Shown: positions 8,679 through 19,132, counted from the stretch's first letter. The stretch: 64,000 bases of DNA from Streptomyces noursei ATCC 11455 (GCF_001704275.1 NZ_CP011533.1:5766001-5830000); one strand, 5' to 3'. Notes: generated from the letters alone by a model not told the origin. Numbers and translations: made by a program.

Positions 8679-8701
8679 ATTCTCGTACGACGTACGAGAA
8701 T
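8679..8701. promoter_or_regulatory. TetR operator, perfect 23-bp palindrome
   Basis: ATTCTCGTACG (8679-8689) and its exact complement (8691-8701) flank a single central A at 8690. The palindrome lies between the divergent TetR (start 8612) and hydrolase (start 8726) genes. It contains the most A/T-rich sequence of the gap, including symmetrical GAGAAT hexamers that could be the two -10 boxes. Length, symmetry and position are typical of a TetR operator. Confidence 0.8.
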
Positions 8702-8725
8702 GTGGTCGAGGTGGGAGGGGCGAGG

Positions 8726-10495
8726 ATGGCGGAGGGGTGGACCGCGCCGGAGGGACGGCCGGCGCGCGGCGCGCGATGGATGCGGGCGACCTGGCGGAAG
8801 GTGCCGACGGGGCCCTACCGGGTCGGATGCGAGGCGGGGCTGGTGGTGCCGGGCGCGGACGGCGCCCCCCTGCTGACGGATCACTACTTCCCACGGACGG
8901 GAGGCGAGTCCCGGGCGGGCACGGTGCGACCGGACGGAACGAGAGCGCCGGGGGAGTTCCCGACGCTGCTGGTGCGCTCGCCGTACGGGCGAGGAGCGCC
9001 GTGGGCACCGCTCTACGGCATCCTCTTCGCCGAGCACGGGTTCCATGTGGTGGTGCAGAGCTGCCGCGGCACGGGCGGGTCGGGCGGCGCCTTCCACCTG
9101 TGGCGCAACGAGGCCGCGGACGGCCGGGCCACGGTGGCCTGGCTGCGGGAACAGCCGTGGTTCGACGGGACGTTGGGGGCGATCGGAGCCAGCTACCTGG
9201 GGTACACCCAGTGGGCGCTCGCCGCCGACCCCCCGCCGGAGCTGCGGGCGATGGTGACACAGGTCGGCTTCAACGACCCGCACGCCTACTTCCACGCGGG
9301 CGGCGCGGTCCATCTGGAGAACGCGCTGGTGTCGGGCATCGGGATGGCCCACCAGCACCAGGGGTGGCGGCCGTTCCTGCGGGCCGCGCTGCGGCTGCGC
9401 CGGTGGCTGCGCGGGGCGCACCGCGAGCCGGCCCCGCACACGTCCGGACCGGCGGCCGAACTGCCGTGGCTGGCAGAGGCGTTGGAGCGATCGGACGGCA
9501 CCGACCCGTACTGGCGGGACGCATCGCCGGCGGTGGCCGCGGAACAGCCGGCGGTGCCCACCTGCCTGATCGCCGGATGGCAGGACGTCTTCCTCGACCA
9601 GAACCTCGCGCAGTACCGGAGGCTGCGCCGGGCCGGGTGCGAGACCACGCTGCTCGTCGGGCCCTGGACGCACAACGCGGCACTCCAGGACGGCTGGCCC
9701 GAGGTGTTCGCGACGAGCCTGGCCTGGCTGCGGGCGCACCTGTGCGGCGACCGGGCCGGGCTGCCGCCCACCCGCGTGCGGGTGCACGTCGGCGGGGACG
9801 GCCCCGGGGACGGCGGGGGCGGCTGGCGGGACCTCGCACAGTGGCCGCCGGCGGAGGGCGCGGCGGACCGCTGGTACCTCGGCCCCGGCGGCCGGCTCGG
9901 GCCGCGGGCGCCCGCCGCCGCGGCGGCCCCGGCCGGCACCGCGCCGGTGGGGGAGTTCCGCCACGACCCGGCCGACCCCACCCCGTCCCTCGGCGGGCCG
10001 GTGCTCTCCCCGGGCGCCGGGCGCCGCGACAACCGGCGGCTGGAGGCCCGGGCGGACGTGCTGACCTTCACCGGGCCGGTGCTGGCCGAGCCCCTGGAGG
10101 TGCTGGGGCCGGTCGCCGCGCGGCTGCGGGTCACGGCGGCCGGCGCGGACGGCGCCCCCGCCGACCGGCCCTTCGACGTCTTCGCGCGGCTGTGCGACGT
10201 GGACGCCCGGGGCCGGTCGGTGAACGTGTGCGACGGGCTGGTGCGGGTGACCGCGCGGGCCGGGGCGGCGGATCCGACGGGGGCGCCGACGGTCGTGGTG
10301 GCGGTGGTGCCGATGACCGCGGCGGCGCACCGGTTCGCCGCCGGGCACCGGGTGCGGCTGCAGATCAGCGGCGGCGCGTTCCCGCGGTACGCGCCGCCGA
10401 CCGGCCACGACGCCGGCCCCGTACGGGTCGAGCTCCACCCGGGGTCGGCGCTGGAACTGCCCCCGACCGTGCAACCCCCGACCGCCGGGCGCTGA
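8726..10495 (+). CDS. CocE/NonD-family serine hydrolase
   Basis: This 589-residue enzyme belongs to the X-Pro dipeptidyl-peptidase (S15)/cocaine-esterase family. The nucleophile is Ser156 in IGASYLGY, the catalytic Asp lies in AGWQDVFLDQN and the His in GPWTHN. A beta-rich PepX C-terminal domain follows from about residue 350 (GPVAARLRVTA, then HRVRLQISGGAFPRY). Start ATG 8726 follows GGGAGGGG; an earlier in-frame ATG at 8603 would overlap the TetR gene. No signal peptide is visible, so it is probably cytoplasmic. It is probably repressed by the divergent TetR. Ester or acyl-peptide hydrolysis is expected, substrate unknown. Confidence 0.9.
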   Translation: MAEGWTAPEGRPARGARWMRATWRKVPTGPYRVGCEAGLVVPGADGAPLLTDHYFPRTGGESRAGTVRPDGTRAPGEFPTLLVRSPYGRGAPWAPLYGILFAEHGFHVVVQSCRGTGGSGGAFHLWRNEAADGRATVAWLREQPWFDGTLGAIGASYLGYTQWALAADPPPELRAMVTQVGFNDPHAYFHAGGAVHLENALVSGIGMAHQHQGWRPFLRAALRLRRWLRGAHREPAPHTSGPAAELPWLAEALERSDGTDPYWRDASPAVAAEQPAVPTCLIAGWQDVFLDQNLAQYRRLRRAGCETTLLVGPWTHNAALQDGWPEVFATSLAWLRAHLCGDRAGLPPTRVRVHVGGDGPGDGGGGWRDLAQWPPAEGAADRWYLGPGGRLGPRAPAAAAAPAGTAPVGEFRHDPADPTPSLGGPVLSPGAGRRDNRRLEARADVLTFTGPVLAEPLEVLGPVAARLRVTAAGADGAPADRPFDVFARLCDVDARGRSVNVCDGLVRVTARAGAADPTGAPTVVVAVVPMTAAAHRFAAGHRVRLQISGGAFPRYAPPTGHDAGPVRVELHPGSALELPPTVQPPTAGR

Positions 10496-10499
10496 AACG

Positions 10500-10540
10500 C
10501 CGGGCCGCCCGCCCCCGGCGAAGGGGAGCGGGCGGCCCGG
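10500..10540. terminator. Bidirectional terminator hairpin
   Basis: A perfect 13-bp stem (CCGGGCCGCCCGC at 10500-10512 and its complement at 10528-10540) with a 15-base loop lies between the convergent CocE and galE genes. Confidence 0.7.
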
Positions 10541-10564
10541 ACGGAGCACGCGCGGCCGGGGCCG

Positions 10565-11551
<987 letters not shown>

Positions 11552-11596
11552 AGCGCCCATCCTAGGCAGAGGGACAAACGGACGGCGGCGTGCGGG

Positions 11597-13282
11597 TCAG
11601 CGCCGCAGCCGCCGGGCGGCGATCCGCCACACACTGCGCGGCCCGGACGCCACCCGGAACGCCAGCGCACCGCCGGTGGTCGTGTAGGGCTGGGCCAGCA
11701 GCACCAGCCGGCGCCGGCTGGGTAGCACCCGGCGCCGCAGCCCGGTGCCCACGGCACGCAGCCCGGCTCCGATGACGGTGCCGTTCGCGCAGGTCACCCG
11801 GGCCGTCACGTCCCACGGCTCGGGTTCGTCGGGCCGGGACCCGGGCAGCTCGGTCAGCGGCGCGAGGTCCAGCACCACCGTGCCCGTCCAGGCGGTGCCG
11901 TCGGTGGCGGGCGTCAGGGCCGCGGTGAGCACCGGGCCGGGCCGCTCGTCGCGGCGGCGCTGCAGCGTCAGGTCGACGCTGACCGGGCCGGCCGCGGCCA
12001 GCCGGCCGTACAGGTCGTGGACGCGGAGCCGGAGCACCCCGCGGGTGGTGCCCAGCACCGGATCGGCGTCGATCGTCACCGGCAGTACGGGGGTGGCCCC
12101 GATACCGGGCACGTCCTCGTCGGCGGCGTCCACCGCGTCCCCCGGGGACAGACCGTCCAGCCGTACCTCGGGCAGGTCCGCCGACCAGACCGGGGCACCG
12201 TCCGGACCCGTCGCATACGGGGGCAGCAGCCGGCCGGGACGGGCCGCCAGCTGCGTCAGCCGGTCCAGGTCGCGGGGGGCGGAGGAGGCCAGGACGACGC
12301 GGGCCAGCCAGCGCGCCGGGGCGTGCGCGGCGCGCAGCTCGGCCTCCTCGAAGGACGCCAGGTGGTCCCGGGTCAGCTGCCACCACTCGGTGCGGTAGTC
12401 GATGCCGCGGGTGTGCAACTCGCGCACGTACATCCGCAGATCGTGGTCGAGGAACTTGGTGGCCGCGGCCTGCACCAGCGTCTTCCGACCGGCGTCGCCG
12501 AGGATCCGCAGCACGGTGCGGTGCGCCTCGATGCGCTGCCGCCAGTTGGCGACGTCCTTGCGGTCCAGGGAGATCGACTGCTGCGCGGCGGCGCGCCGGA
12601 CGTGCCAGATGTAGACCGTGTCGGGGATGGTGACGATCTTCGGCGCGGCGGCCAGCACCCGGGCGGTGAAGACGAAGTCCTCGTAGTGGTAACGGCCCTC
12701 GGGGAAGGCGATGCGGTGGCCGGTGAGGAACTTCCGGGCGTAGAGCTTGTTCACGCAGAGGGTGTCGCGGACCAGCTGCGGCGCCGTGTCGGGGCTGTCG
12801 TACACGGCCGGCTCGCGGTACAGGGCGGGCTGCCAGGGCACGTCGCGCCGGGCCGGCAGCTCCCGGCGCACACAGGCGCCCGCGGCGACCGGCGCCCGGT
12901 GCTGCCGCGCGGCGGACAGCAGGGCCGGCACCGCGCCCGGCGGCAGCACGTCGTCGCTGTCGAGGAACATCACGTACTGGCCGGTGGCGGCCCGCAGCCC
13001 GTCGTTGCGCGGGGACCCGCAGCCACCGCTGTTCTCGCCGCGGTGCAGGACCCGCAGCCGCGGCTCGGTGCGGGCCAGGGCGTCCAGGGCGGCGCCGGTG
13101 CCGTCGGTGGAGGCGTCGTCCACCGCGATCACCTCGGCGACCGCGTCTCCCTGCGCCAGCGCCGAACGCACCGCGTCGGCGACGTGCCGGGCGTCGTTGA
13201 ACGCGATGACGACGACGCTGACCTGCGCGGCGGAAGAGAGGGCAGGCCCAGGCTGTGGCTCAAGGGCGTCATTCACAGTCAC
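11597..13282 (-). CDS. GT2 glycosyltransferase with C-terminal beta domain
   Basis: This 561-residue protein has a GT-A family 2 domain at residues 18-260: VSVVVIAFNDARH, EVIAVDDASTDG and VMFLDSDDVLPP. A beta-rich C-terminal region follows and resembles the accessory region of the GT2 protein at 3010-4992. The start is uncertain: GTG codons occur at 13282 and 13276 with no Shine-Dalgarno sequence. TAGATT (13290 to 13285 on the minus strand) is an excellent -10 box eight bases before the second GTG, which would make the message leaderless. It probably adds sugars to a wall or capsular polymer, alongside galE downstream. Confidence 0.85.
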   Translation of the reverse strand: MTVNDALEPQPGPALSSAAQVSVVVIAFNDARHVADAVRSALAQGDAVAEVIAVDDASTDGTGAALDALARTEPRLRVLHRGENSGGCGSPRNDGLRAATGQYVMFLDSDDVLPPGAVPALLSAARQHRAPVAAGACVRRELPARRDVPWQPALYREPAVYDSPDTAPQLVRDTLCVNKLYARKFLTGHRIAFPEGRYHYEDFVFTARVLAAAPKIVTIPDTVYIWHVRRAAAQQSISLDRKDVANWRQRIEAHRTVLRILGDAGRKTLVQAAATKFLDHDLRMYVRELHTRGIDYRTEWWQLTRDHLASFEEAELRAAHAPARWLARVVLASSAPRDLDRLTQLAARPGRLLPPYATGPDGAPVWSADLPEVRLDGLSPGDAVDAADEDVPGIGATPVLPVTIDADPVLGTTRGVLRLRVHDLYGRLAAAGPVSVDLTLQRRRDERPGPVLTAALTPATDGTAWTGTVVLDLAPLTELPGSRPDEPEPWDVTARVTCANGTVIGAGLRAVGTGLRRRVLPSRRRLVLLAQPYTTTGGALAFRVASGPRSVWRIAARRLRR

Positions 13283-13593
13283 TAAATCTACATTTCGTGT
13301 CGACAGCAGCTCTTGGCGCGAGCGGGTTCGGACCCCTGCCTCTCCAGGGTCAGAGGCCGAAAACCGTCGAGCGGTTGCACCGGCCGCCCGCAATTTTCCG
13401 CCTCATTGCCGTCTCGTGACCAGCCGGCCCCCGCAACGGCGCCGTCGGCCAACCCGCGCGGACACCCGCTAGGGCGCCCGCACATGCTGTAACGACCCGG
13501 GCGCCGGGAGATGCCGATCCGGCCACCGCGCACCGGACCGGACCGCGCCCCCACCGGACCGCGCCCGCCACCCGCACCCCGCGGCCCGCCCGC
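13283..13593. other. Intergenic region between envelope genes
   Basis: This 311-bp stretch separates the end of the TagF-type fusion gene from the start of the next leftward GT2 gene. It contains an imperfect hairpin (GGCGCCCG at 13473-13480 with its complement at 13498-13505, 17-base loop), a possible terminator for the fusion gene. It also holds the A/T-rich TAGATT box of the downstream gene. No small gene could be supported. Confidence 0.4.
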
Positions 13594-16500
13594 TCACTCC
13601 ATGACCAGGTCCGCGACCCGCCCCGCCGCCCCACCGTCGTCCAGATGGCAAAACGCCCCCCGGAACTCCGCATACGCCTCCGCGCTCGCCCGCACCACCG
13701 CCGGCAGATCCCCCAGCGCCTCCACCAACTCGCCCGTCGACGACAGCAGCGGACCCGGCACCCGCGCCTCGAAATCCAGGCTGAAACCGCGCAACGTGTC
13801 GCGGTAGTGCGCCAGATCAGGGGTGAGGAACAGCATCGGACGACCGGTGTTGGCGAAGTCCACCGCCAACGACGAGTAGTCGGTCACCAACACGTCCGCG
13901 GCCAACAACAACTCGGTCGCGTCCGGGTACGACGACACGTCCACCGCGAACGGCGCATGGTGCGCCGGCAGCCGGTCGGGCACCTGCGGATGACTGCGCA
14001 CCAGCAGCACATGGCTCTCGTCCAGCGCCGCCCGCGCCGCCGCCAGGTCCAACGGCAGGTGCAGCCGGTGGTGCGAGGCGTCGTACGCCACGTCGTCGCG
14101 CGGCGTCGGCGCGTACAGCACCGCCCGCTGATCCGGCCGGACGCCCAGATGGGCGCGGACTGCGGCGGCCACCTCGTCCCGGTTCGCGGCGTGCAGCGCA
14201 TCGGTCCGCGGCAGCCCGGTCTCCAGCAGCTTCCCCGCATAGCCGAGCGCCGACCGCAGCACCGGGGTGCTCACCGCGTTCGGCGACAACAGCACGCTCC
14301 ACTGCCGGCCCAGCCGCGGGCGCGGCGCCAGATGCGTCAGCCCCCCGCACAGCGTCCCCGCCAGGTCCGCGCCGATCCGTTTCAGCGGCGTCCCGTGCCA
14401 GGTCTGGATCACCCGCTGCCCGGCCCGCCGCACGAACCAGCGCGGCAGATGGGTGTTGGTCACGATCCAGTGGCTGTGCGCCAGCGCCCCGTGCCAGGCC
14501 GCGCTGCCCACCACCACCGGCCGGGCCGACGGCGGCACCGCGGTCTGCGCGTCCCGCACCGCCCACAGGTGCTCCACGTCCATCCCCCGCCGCACCAGCT
14601 CCTCGTGCACCGCCCGCGGCGAATCCCCGTACGCCCGGCCGCCGAAGCTGCTGTAGAGCACCGTGTCGCGCAGCGGCCGGGACCGGTGCAGCGGATAGTG
14701 CTGCTCCCGCAGCACCCGCCGCCGGTACGGGCCCCGATCCACCGGCGGCAGCGCCGGCCCGGCCACCACGAACACCTCGTCGTGCCGCATCCGGTCCAAC
14801 GTGAACGGCTTCCCGCGCACCGTCCGCGACACCGGCAACCCGTCGAACACCGACGGCACGCACCGCACCGGCGCGTCCGACGACGACCCCACCGCCCCCC
14901 GCTCCCGCAGGTGCACCGTCCAGCGGCCCTCCCGCAACGGCACCTCCCCGGCCAACGACGGCAGTGCGGCCAGCGGCAGCGCGCAGTGGAACCGCCCGTC
15001 GTCGTGCACGGCCGGGAAGACCACCTCGGCCGCGTGCGCGGCGTGCTTGAGGACCAGCTCCGGAACGGGCGGCGCGACGTCCGGCAGCGCCCCCGCCAAC
15101 AGCAGCGTCCCGTCCGTCCGCCACACCACCCGGTCCACGTACGCCTGCGGCACCCGGTCGTGCAGCACCAACTCCCCGGCCGGGGACGCCGCCGCCACCA
15201 ACTCCCGCCCGTGCGACAGCGGATGGACCACCGGCGCCATCTCCGGGGGACAGCCCACCGGATCGGTGCCGCCGCCGGGCAGCACCAGCTCCGGCAGCCA
15301 CGTCTCGGTGTGCGGCGGCGGGATCGCGGCCGGCGCACCGTCCCGCGCGGGCCGCGCCGCGTCCCACGCGTCCAGCCGCACCCGGACGACGCACCGCGCG
15401 GCACCGTCCGCCGCCGACGCCCCGTCGCCGTCCCCGCCGGCTTCCTCCACCGGGAACGACACCACCGTTCCCGTCTCCTCGTGCGTCAGCCGCAGCGCCA
15501 CCGGCGCCGGACCGGGCGCGGTCACCGCCAGCTCCAACGCCCCGCCCGCCACCACCGGCGGCGCCGCCAGCCGCCGCGCCCGCCGAGCCACCGCGATCCG
15601 CAGCCGCCCGTCCACATACCGCGGCGTCACCCACATCCCGTCCGTGCCCTCGTACGCCCCCGGCGCCGCCCCCGAACCGCACTCCGCCGCGCCCAACTCC
15701 CCGGACCGCACCACCCCCGCCGACGCCAGCAGCACCTCCACCCGCCACTCGCCCGGCACCAGGCGCCCGCCGCGCCGCAGCCGCGCCGGATCCAGCCGCA
15801 GCTCGAAACCCGACCAGTCGTAGCAGTGCAGCTCCTGCCCGGACGCCGCGGTCGCCTCCGGCATCGCCACCGTCCGCAGCGGCAGCACGATCCGCCGCCG
15901 CCCGCACGACAGCACCGCCGTCCGCAGATAGCCGTGCCGCGTCCCGGCCGGCAGGTTCCGCACATAGGCCCAGCCCCGCAACAGCAGCACCCCGCCCCGC
16001 CACACCGCCTCCCGGACCTCCGCCCGCACCGGGAAGTCCGCCCGCTCCAGCCGCGCCACCCCCGCCGGCAACGCGACCGGCGGCGCCACCGGCAGCACCG
16101 CCCGCCGCCGCAGCGGCGGCCCGGCCACCGCGAACCCCCCCGGATTGCGCGCCTCGTGCGCCAACAGCGTCACCAGATCCGTCAGCCGCCCGGCCCGGAT
16201 CAGATACCACCGCATCCGCAGCTCCACCGGCAGCGCCCGCAACAACCGCGGATCGGTCCGCGACAGAAAGTCCCGGGCACAGTCCAGGAACGCCGTCCGC
16301 ACCTCCGGCGCCGCCCCCGGCAACCCCGCCACCAGGTCCACCAACCCCCCGGTCAACTGCGCCCGGTCGTAGTCCGCCCGCAGCCGGCCCCACTCCGGAC
16401 GCGCCGGATCGGCCAGCAGCGCCCGCATCCGCGCCACCGCCGCGAACCGGTCCCGCACCCCCTGCGCGGTCGGCCGCCGATGCCGACCGGCGCCCTCCGG

Positions 16501-17151
16501 CAGCCGCCAGTAACAGACGTGCTCGTGCAGCACGTCCACCGCCTCCGCCAGCACGTGCGCCGGCAGCGCCACCGCCGCCCCGTCGCACCACTCCCCGTCG
16601 GGAAAGGCGAAGCCGTGCCGCTCCCAGAAGGAGCGCCGGAACACCTTGTTCCGCACGAAGTGGTCGCCGAGCAGCGCCGGATCCTCGCTGACATGGGTGC
16701 GCAACACCGTCTCCCGCGCCGCCGGATGGTCCACCGACTGGCTCCGACCCGCCGCCCCCAGCCGGTAGACGTTGCCGGTCGCCAGATCCGCCCCCGACTT
16801 GTCCAACAGCCCCGTCAGATCCTCGTACGCCCGCGGCAGCAGCACATCGTCCGACGCCAGGAACGCCACGTACTCGGTGTGCGGAAAGGCGTGCCGGGCA
16901 CCCGCGTTCCACGCCCCGCCCCGACCCCCACCGCCGTCGTGCACCACCCGGAACCGCGGATCCCGCTCCGTCAGCCCCCGCCACGGCCCCGCCGGCGGCC
17001 CGTCCGCCTCCTCCGCCGGCCCGTCGTCCACCAGCACCACATCCAGCTCCGGCAGCGTCTGGGCCGCCACCGACTCCAGACACTCCTCCACATGGCGCGC
17101 ATACCCCGCACCGCGCGGGACCGGGACGACGACGGTGAGTCGAGGCTTCAT
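13594..17151 (-). CDS. GT2 / TagF-type glycerophosphotransferase fusion
   Basis: This 1185-residue bifunctional enzyme is predicted to act in wall teichoic acid synthesis. Residues 1-270 are a GT2 domain (LTVVVPVPRGAG, VVLVDDG, VAFLASDDVLL; the usual first Asp of the DSDD motif is Ala). A long beta-rich linker follows. The last 390 residues are a CDP-glycerol:poly(glycerophosphate) glycerophosphotransferase domain, with VIQTWHGTPLKRIG and ADVLVTDYSSLAVDF, the TagF/TarL hallmark motifs. The ATG at 17151 begins the GT2 strand; sequence upstream in frame is low-complexity and unsupported. TagF-type enzymes polymerise glycerol or ribitol phosphate on a lipid carrier at the inner membrane face. 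The fused GT2 may glycosylate the same chain. Confidence 0.9.
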   Translation of the reverse strand: MKPRLTVVVPVPRGAGYARHVEECLESVAAQTLPELDVVLVDDGPAEEADGPPAGPWRGLTERDPRFRVVHDGGGGRGGAWNAGARHAFPHTEYVAFLASDDVLLPRAYEDLTGLLDKSGADLATGNVYRLGAAGRSQSVDHPAARETVLRTHVSEDPALLGDHFVRNKVFRRSFWERHGFAFPDGEWCDGAAVALPAHVLAEAVDVLHEHVCYWRLPEGAGRHRRPTAQGVRDRFAAVARMRALLADPARPEWGRLRADYDRAQLTGGLVDLVAGLPGAAPEVRTAFLDCARDFLSRTDPRLLRALPVELRMRWYLIRAGRLTDLVTLLAHEARNPGGFAVAGPPLRRRAVLPVAPPVALPAGVARLERADFPVRAEVREAVWRGGVLLLRGWAYVRNLPAGTRHGYLRTAVLSCGRRRIVLPLRTVAMPEATAASGQELHCYDWSGFELRLDPARLRRGGRLVPGEWRVEVLLASAGVVRSGELGAAECGSGAAPGAYEGTDGMWVTPRYVDGRLRIAVARRARRLAAPPVVAGGALELAVTAPGPAPVALRLTHEETGTVVSFPVEEAGGDGDGASAADGAARCVVRVRLDAWDAARPARDGAPAAIPPPHTETWLPELVLPGGGTDPVGCPPEMAPVVHPLSHGRELVAAASPAGELVLHDRVPQAYVDRVVWRTDGTLLLAGALPDVAPPVPELVLKHAAHAAEVVFPAVHDDGRFHCALPLAALPSLAGEVPLREGRWTVHLRERGAVGSSSDAPVRCVPSVFDGLPVSRTVRGKPFTLDRMRHDEVFVVAGPALPPVDRGPYRRRVLREQHYPLHRSRPLRDTVLYSSFGGRAYGDSPRAVHEELVRRGMDVEHLWAVRDAQTAVPPSARPVVVGSAAWHGALAHSHWIVTNTHLPRWFVRRAGQRVIQTWHGTPLKRIGADLAGTLCGGLTHLAPRPRLGRQWSVLLSPNAVSTPVLRSALGYAGKLLETGLPRTDALHAANRDEVAAAVRAHLGVRPDQRAVLYAPTPRDDVAYDASHHRLHLPLDLAAARAALDESHVLLVRSHPQVPDRLPAHHAPFAVDVSSYPDATELLLAADVLVTDYSSLAVDFANTGRPMLFLTPDLAHYRDTLRGFSLDFEARVPGPLLSSTGELVEALGDLPAVVRASAEAYAEFRGAFCHLDDGGAAGRVADLVME

Positions 17152-17403
17152 GGGCGGACGAGCCTTTCCGGACTGGCGGACCACGGGGCCAACCCCGGGA
17201 CACACACGGGACGATGCGGCCGACTCGTCCCTCAACTCGTCCATCGGCGGCCCGGTCACCGGCGCTGCGCTGAAAGGGTGAGGCGAAGGTGCGGCGGAAC
17301 GGCCCGGACCGCGCGATGGCGTAGACCGTGGGACAGCGTGCCCGGTGCCCCGCGCGCCGGACACCGGCAACCGTCCGCAGCTCAGGAAGGTGACCGTCCC
17401 GCG
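17152..17403. promoter_or_regulatory. Divergent intergenic region, teichoic fusion / methyltransferase
   Basis: This 252-bp gap separates the leftward TagF fusion from the rightward methyltransferase and must hold both promoters. No clear -35/-10 pair or palindrome was found. AGGAAGG at 17384-17390 precedes the methyltransferase start by 13 bases. Confidence 0.3.
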
Positions 17404-18093
17404 ATGCCCGGCCGAACCGACAGCTCCGCCGCCACCGACCGCCCCGACACCGCGGCCCCCGCCCACGGCACCCCCGCCGCCCGCACCCCCCACCCGGCCG
17501 GCACCGCCCCGGCCGCCTCCACCGTCCGCCTCCCCGCCCTCCACGACCGCGCCGGCCTGGCCCGGCTCCTGCCCGCCCGGCCCCCCTTCGCCCGGCAACT
17601 GCGCCGGATCGGCCCGGGCCGCGTCCTGGAGATCGGCTGCGGCGACGGCGACACCCTCGCCGCCTGCGCCCCCGGCAGCGTCGGCATCGACCACGACCCG
17701 CGCTCCGTCGCCCGCTGCCGCGCCCGCGGCCTGACCGCCTACACCGCCGACGCCTTCCTGGCCGGCCCGCACGCCCGCCCCGGCGCCTTCGACGCGCTGC
17801 TCACCGCCCACGTCCTGCAACACCTCGACGACGAACAGGCCGAGGAACTGCTGCACGCCTACGTCCGCTACGTCCGGCCCGGCGGCGGCGTCCTGCTGAT
17901 CACCGCGCAGGAAGCCGGCCACCGCGCCGGCCCCGAACCCGTCCGCTTCACCGACTTCCCCCTGCTGCGGGCCTTCGCGGAATCCGCCGGACTGGCCGTC
18001 CGACGCACCTACTCCCACCCCCTGCCCCGCACCGCCGGCCGCGTCCTGCGGTCGAACTCCTTCGTGCTCGTCGGACAGGTGCCCCGGGGCTGA
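17404..18093 (+). CDS. Class I SAM-dependent methyltransferase
   Basis: This 229-residue protein has the SAM-binding motif VLEIGCGDGDTLAA at about residues 77-90, then VGIDHDPRSVARC and the post-motif region FDALLTAHVLQHLDDEQ, typical of the Methyltransf_11/25 fold. The first 40 residues are Ala/Pro/Thr-rich and probably disordered. A very long open frame runs antisense through the teichoic fusion gene, but only the part from ATG 17404 is protein-like. The acceptor is unknown. Neighbours suggest a sugar or lipid intermediate of the surface polymer. Confidence 0.8.
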   Translation: MPGRTDSSAATDRPDTAAPAHGTPAARTPHPAGTAPAASTVRLPALHDRAGLARLLPARPPFARQLRRIGPGRVLEIGCGDGDTLAACAPGSVGIDHDPRSVARCRARGLTAYTADAFLAGPHARPGAFDALLTAHVLQHLDDEQAEELLHAYVRYVRPGGGVLLITAQEAGHRAGPEPVRFTDFPLLRAFAESAGLAVRRTYSHPLPRTAGRVLRSNSFVLVGQVPRG

Positions 18094-18099
18094 ACCGGA

Positions 18100-18126
18100 C
18101 GGGCCCGGCACCCCCGCGCCGGCCCG
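18100..18126. terminator. Hairpin between convergent methyltransferases
   Basis: CGGGCCCGGC (18100-18109) pairs with GCCGGCCCG (18118-18126) with one bulged base and an 8-base loop, in the 67-bp gap between convergent genes. Confidence 0.4.
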
Positions 18127-18160
18127 CCCGCCCGCCCCACGGCCCGGCGACCCTCCCCGA

Positions 18161-19132
18161 CTACCGCCTCGAGGAGCCCTTGCGGGCCCGCACGAGCGCC
18201 CGGGTCACGATCGGCGGCAGCACGTCCAGCGCCACCCGGCGCAGCGCACCGCCCGCCGGGCGCGGCGCCGGCCGCCCCGCCGCCGGCCTGGCCTCCGCCG
18301 GCCTGGCCTCCGCCGGCCGCGCCACCGGCTGCCGCTCCGCCGGCCGCTGCGGCGCCGCCCGGTGGCGGGACACCGGATGCGCCGGCTCCTTCGCGCCCTT
18401 GGCGCTCAACCGGATCAGCGGCGCACCGTTGACCTCCTGCACCTCGTGCCAGACGTCACCGCGCGCCGCCAGCCACTCCAGCAACGCACCCTGATACCGC
18501 TCCGGATCCCCCCACGTGCCGTAGAACTTGGTGCCGGTCACACAGATCGGCCGCAGCCCGTGGTTCGTCACCGCCTGCCAGGTGGCGGCGGCCACCCCCG
18601 GGCAGTGCTCGGCACGGTAGTCGTCCATCACCACCACCCCGCGGTCGGCCAGCAGCTCCCGCACCGCCAGGATGTCGCCGTGCACGTGCTCGTACAGATG
18701 CGACGCGTCGATGTGCGCGAACCGCACGCTGTCCGCCTCGACGTGCTCGCTCACCAGCGAACTCAACCCCTGCACGATGACCGGCAACTCGTCGTGGAAC
18801 GCGAGGTAGTTGGCCTCGAACGCGCGGCGCGTCAGGGTCGCGTACGACTTCGCCATCTCCTTGGAGTTGGAGTCGTCCGCCGCCGGCGAGTCGAACAGGT
18901 CGCAGACCGTGAAGCGCTCACCCGGACGCAGCCGCGCCCCCAGGAAGATCGCGCTCTTGCCCATGTAGGCACCCAGCTCCAGCAGGTCACCCGCCACCGA
19001 CCGGTCCTGCTGATGCTCCAGGAACCAGTCGAAGAGCAGCTGATCGGCGGTGAAGAACCAGCCCTTGACCTCGGACAGCCGGGTCGGGCGCGGCAGCTGG
19101 TCGGCACTCTGGTCTGCGGTAACGGCAGTCAT
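18161..19132 (-). CDS. Class I SAM methyltransferase (Methyltransf_24 type)
   Basis: This 323-residue protein has a SAM fold beginning LLELGAYMGKSAIFLG (about residues 50-65), then FTVCDLFDS, the acidic HIDASHLYEHVHGDI and VVMDDY. This is the pattern of Methyltransf_24 proteins found in glycan, cephalosporin hydroxylase and macrocin O-methyltransferase groups. The last 80 residues are a basic, Ala/Pro-rich tail with near-perfect repeats of RPAEA encoded by repeated CCGGCCTGGCCTCCG units around 18285-18320. The ATG at 19132 was chosen for the GGAG 11 bases upstream. Sugar O-methylation of a surface glycan is a reasonable guess from context. Confidence 0.82.
   Translation of the reverse strand: MTAVTADQSADQLPRPTRLSEVKGWFFTADQLLFDWFLEHQQDRSVAGDLLELGAYMGKSAIFLGARLRPGERFTVCDLFDSPAADDSNSKEMAKSYATLTRRAFEANYLAFHDELPVIVQGLSSLVSEHVEADSVRFAHIDASHLYEHVHGDILAVRELLADRGVVVMDDYRAEHCPGVAAATWQAVTNHGLRPICVTGTKFYGTWGDPERYQGALLEWLAARGDVWHEVQEVNGAPLIRLSAKGAKEPAHPVSRHRAAPQRPAERQPVARPAEARPAEARPAAGRPAPRPAGGALRRVALDVLPPIVTRALVRARKGSSRR

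Noticed and set aside
13645..17350. Very long open frame on the plus strand antisense to the TagF fusion gene
   Set aside because: It is rich in Arg, Pro and His with no domain motif, as expected for the shadow of a GC-rich gene; only its last 229 codons, from 17404, encode a real methyltransferase.
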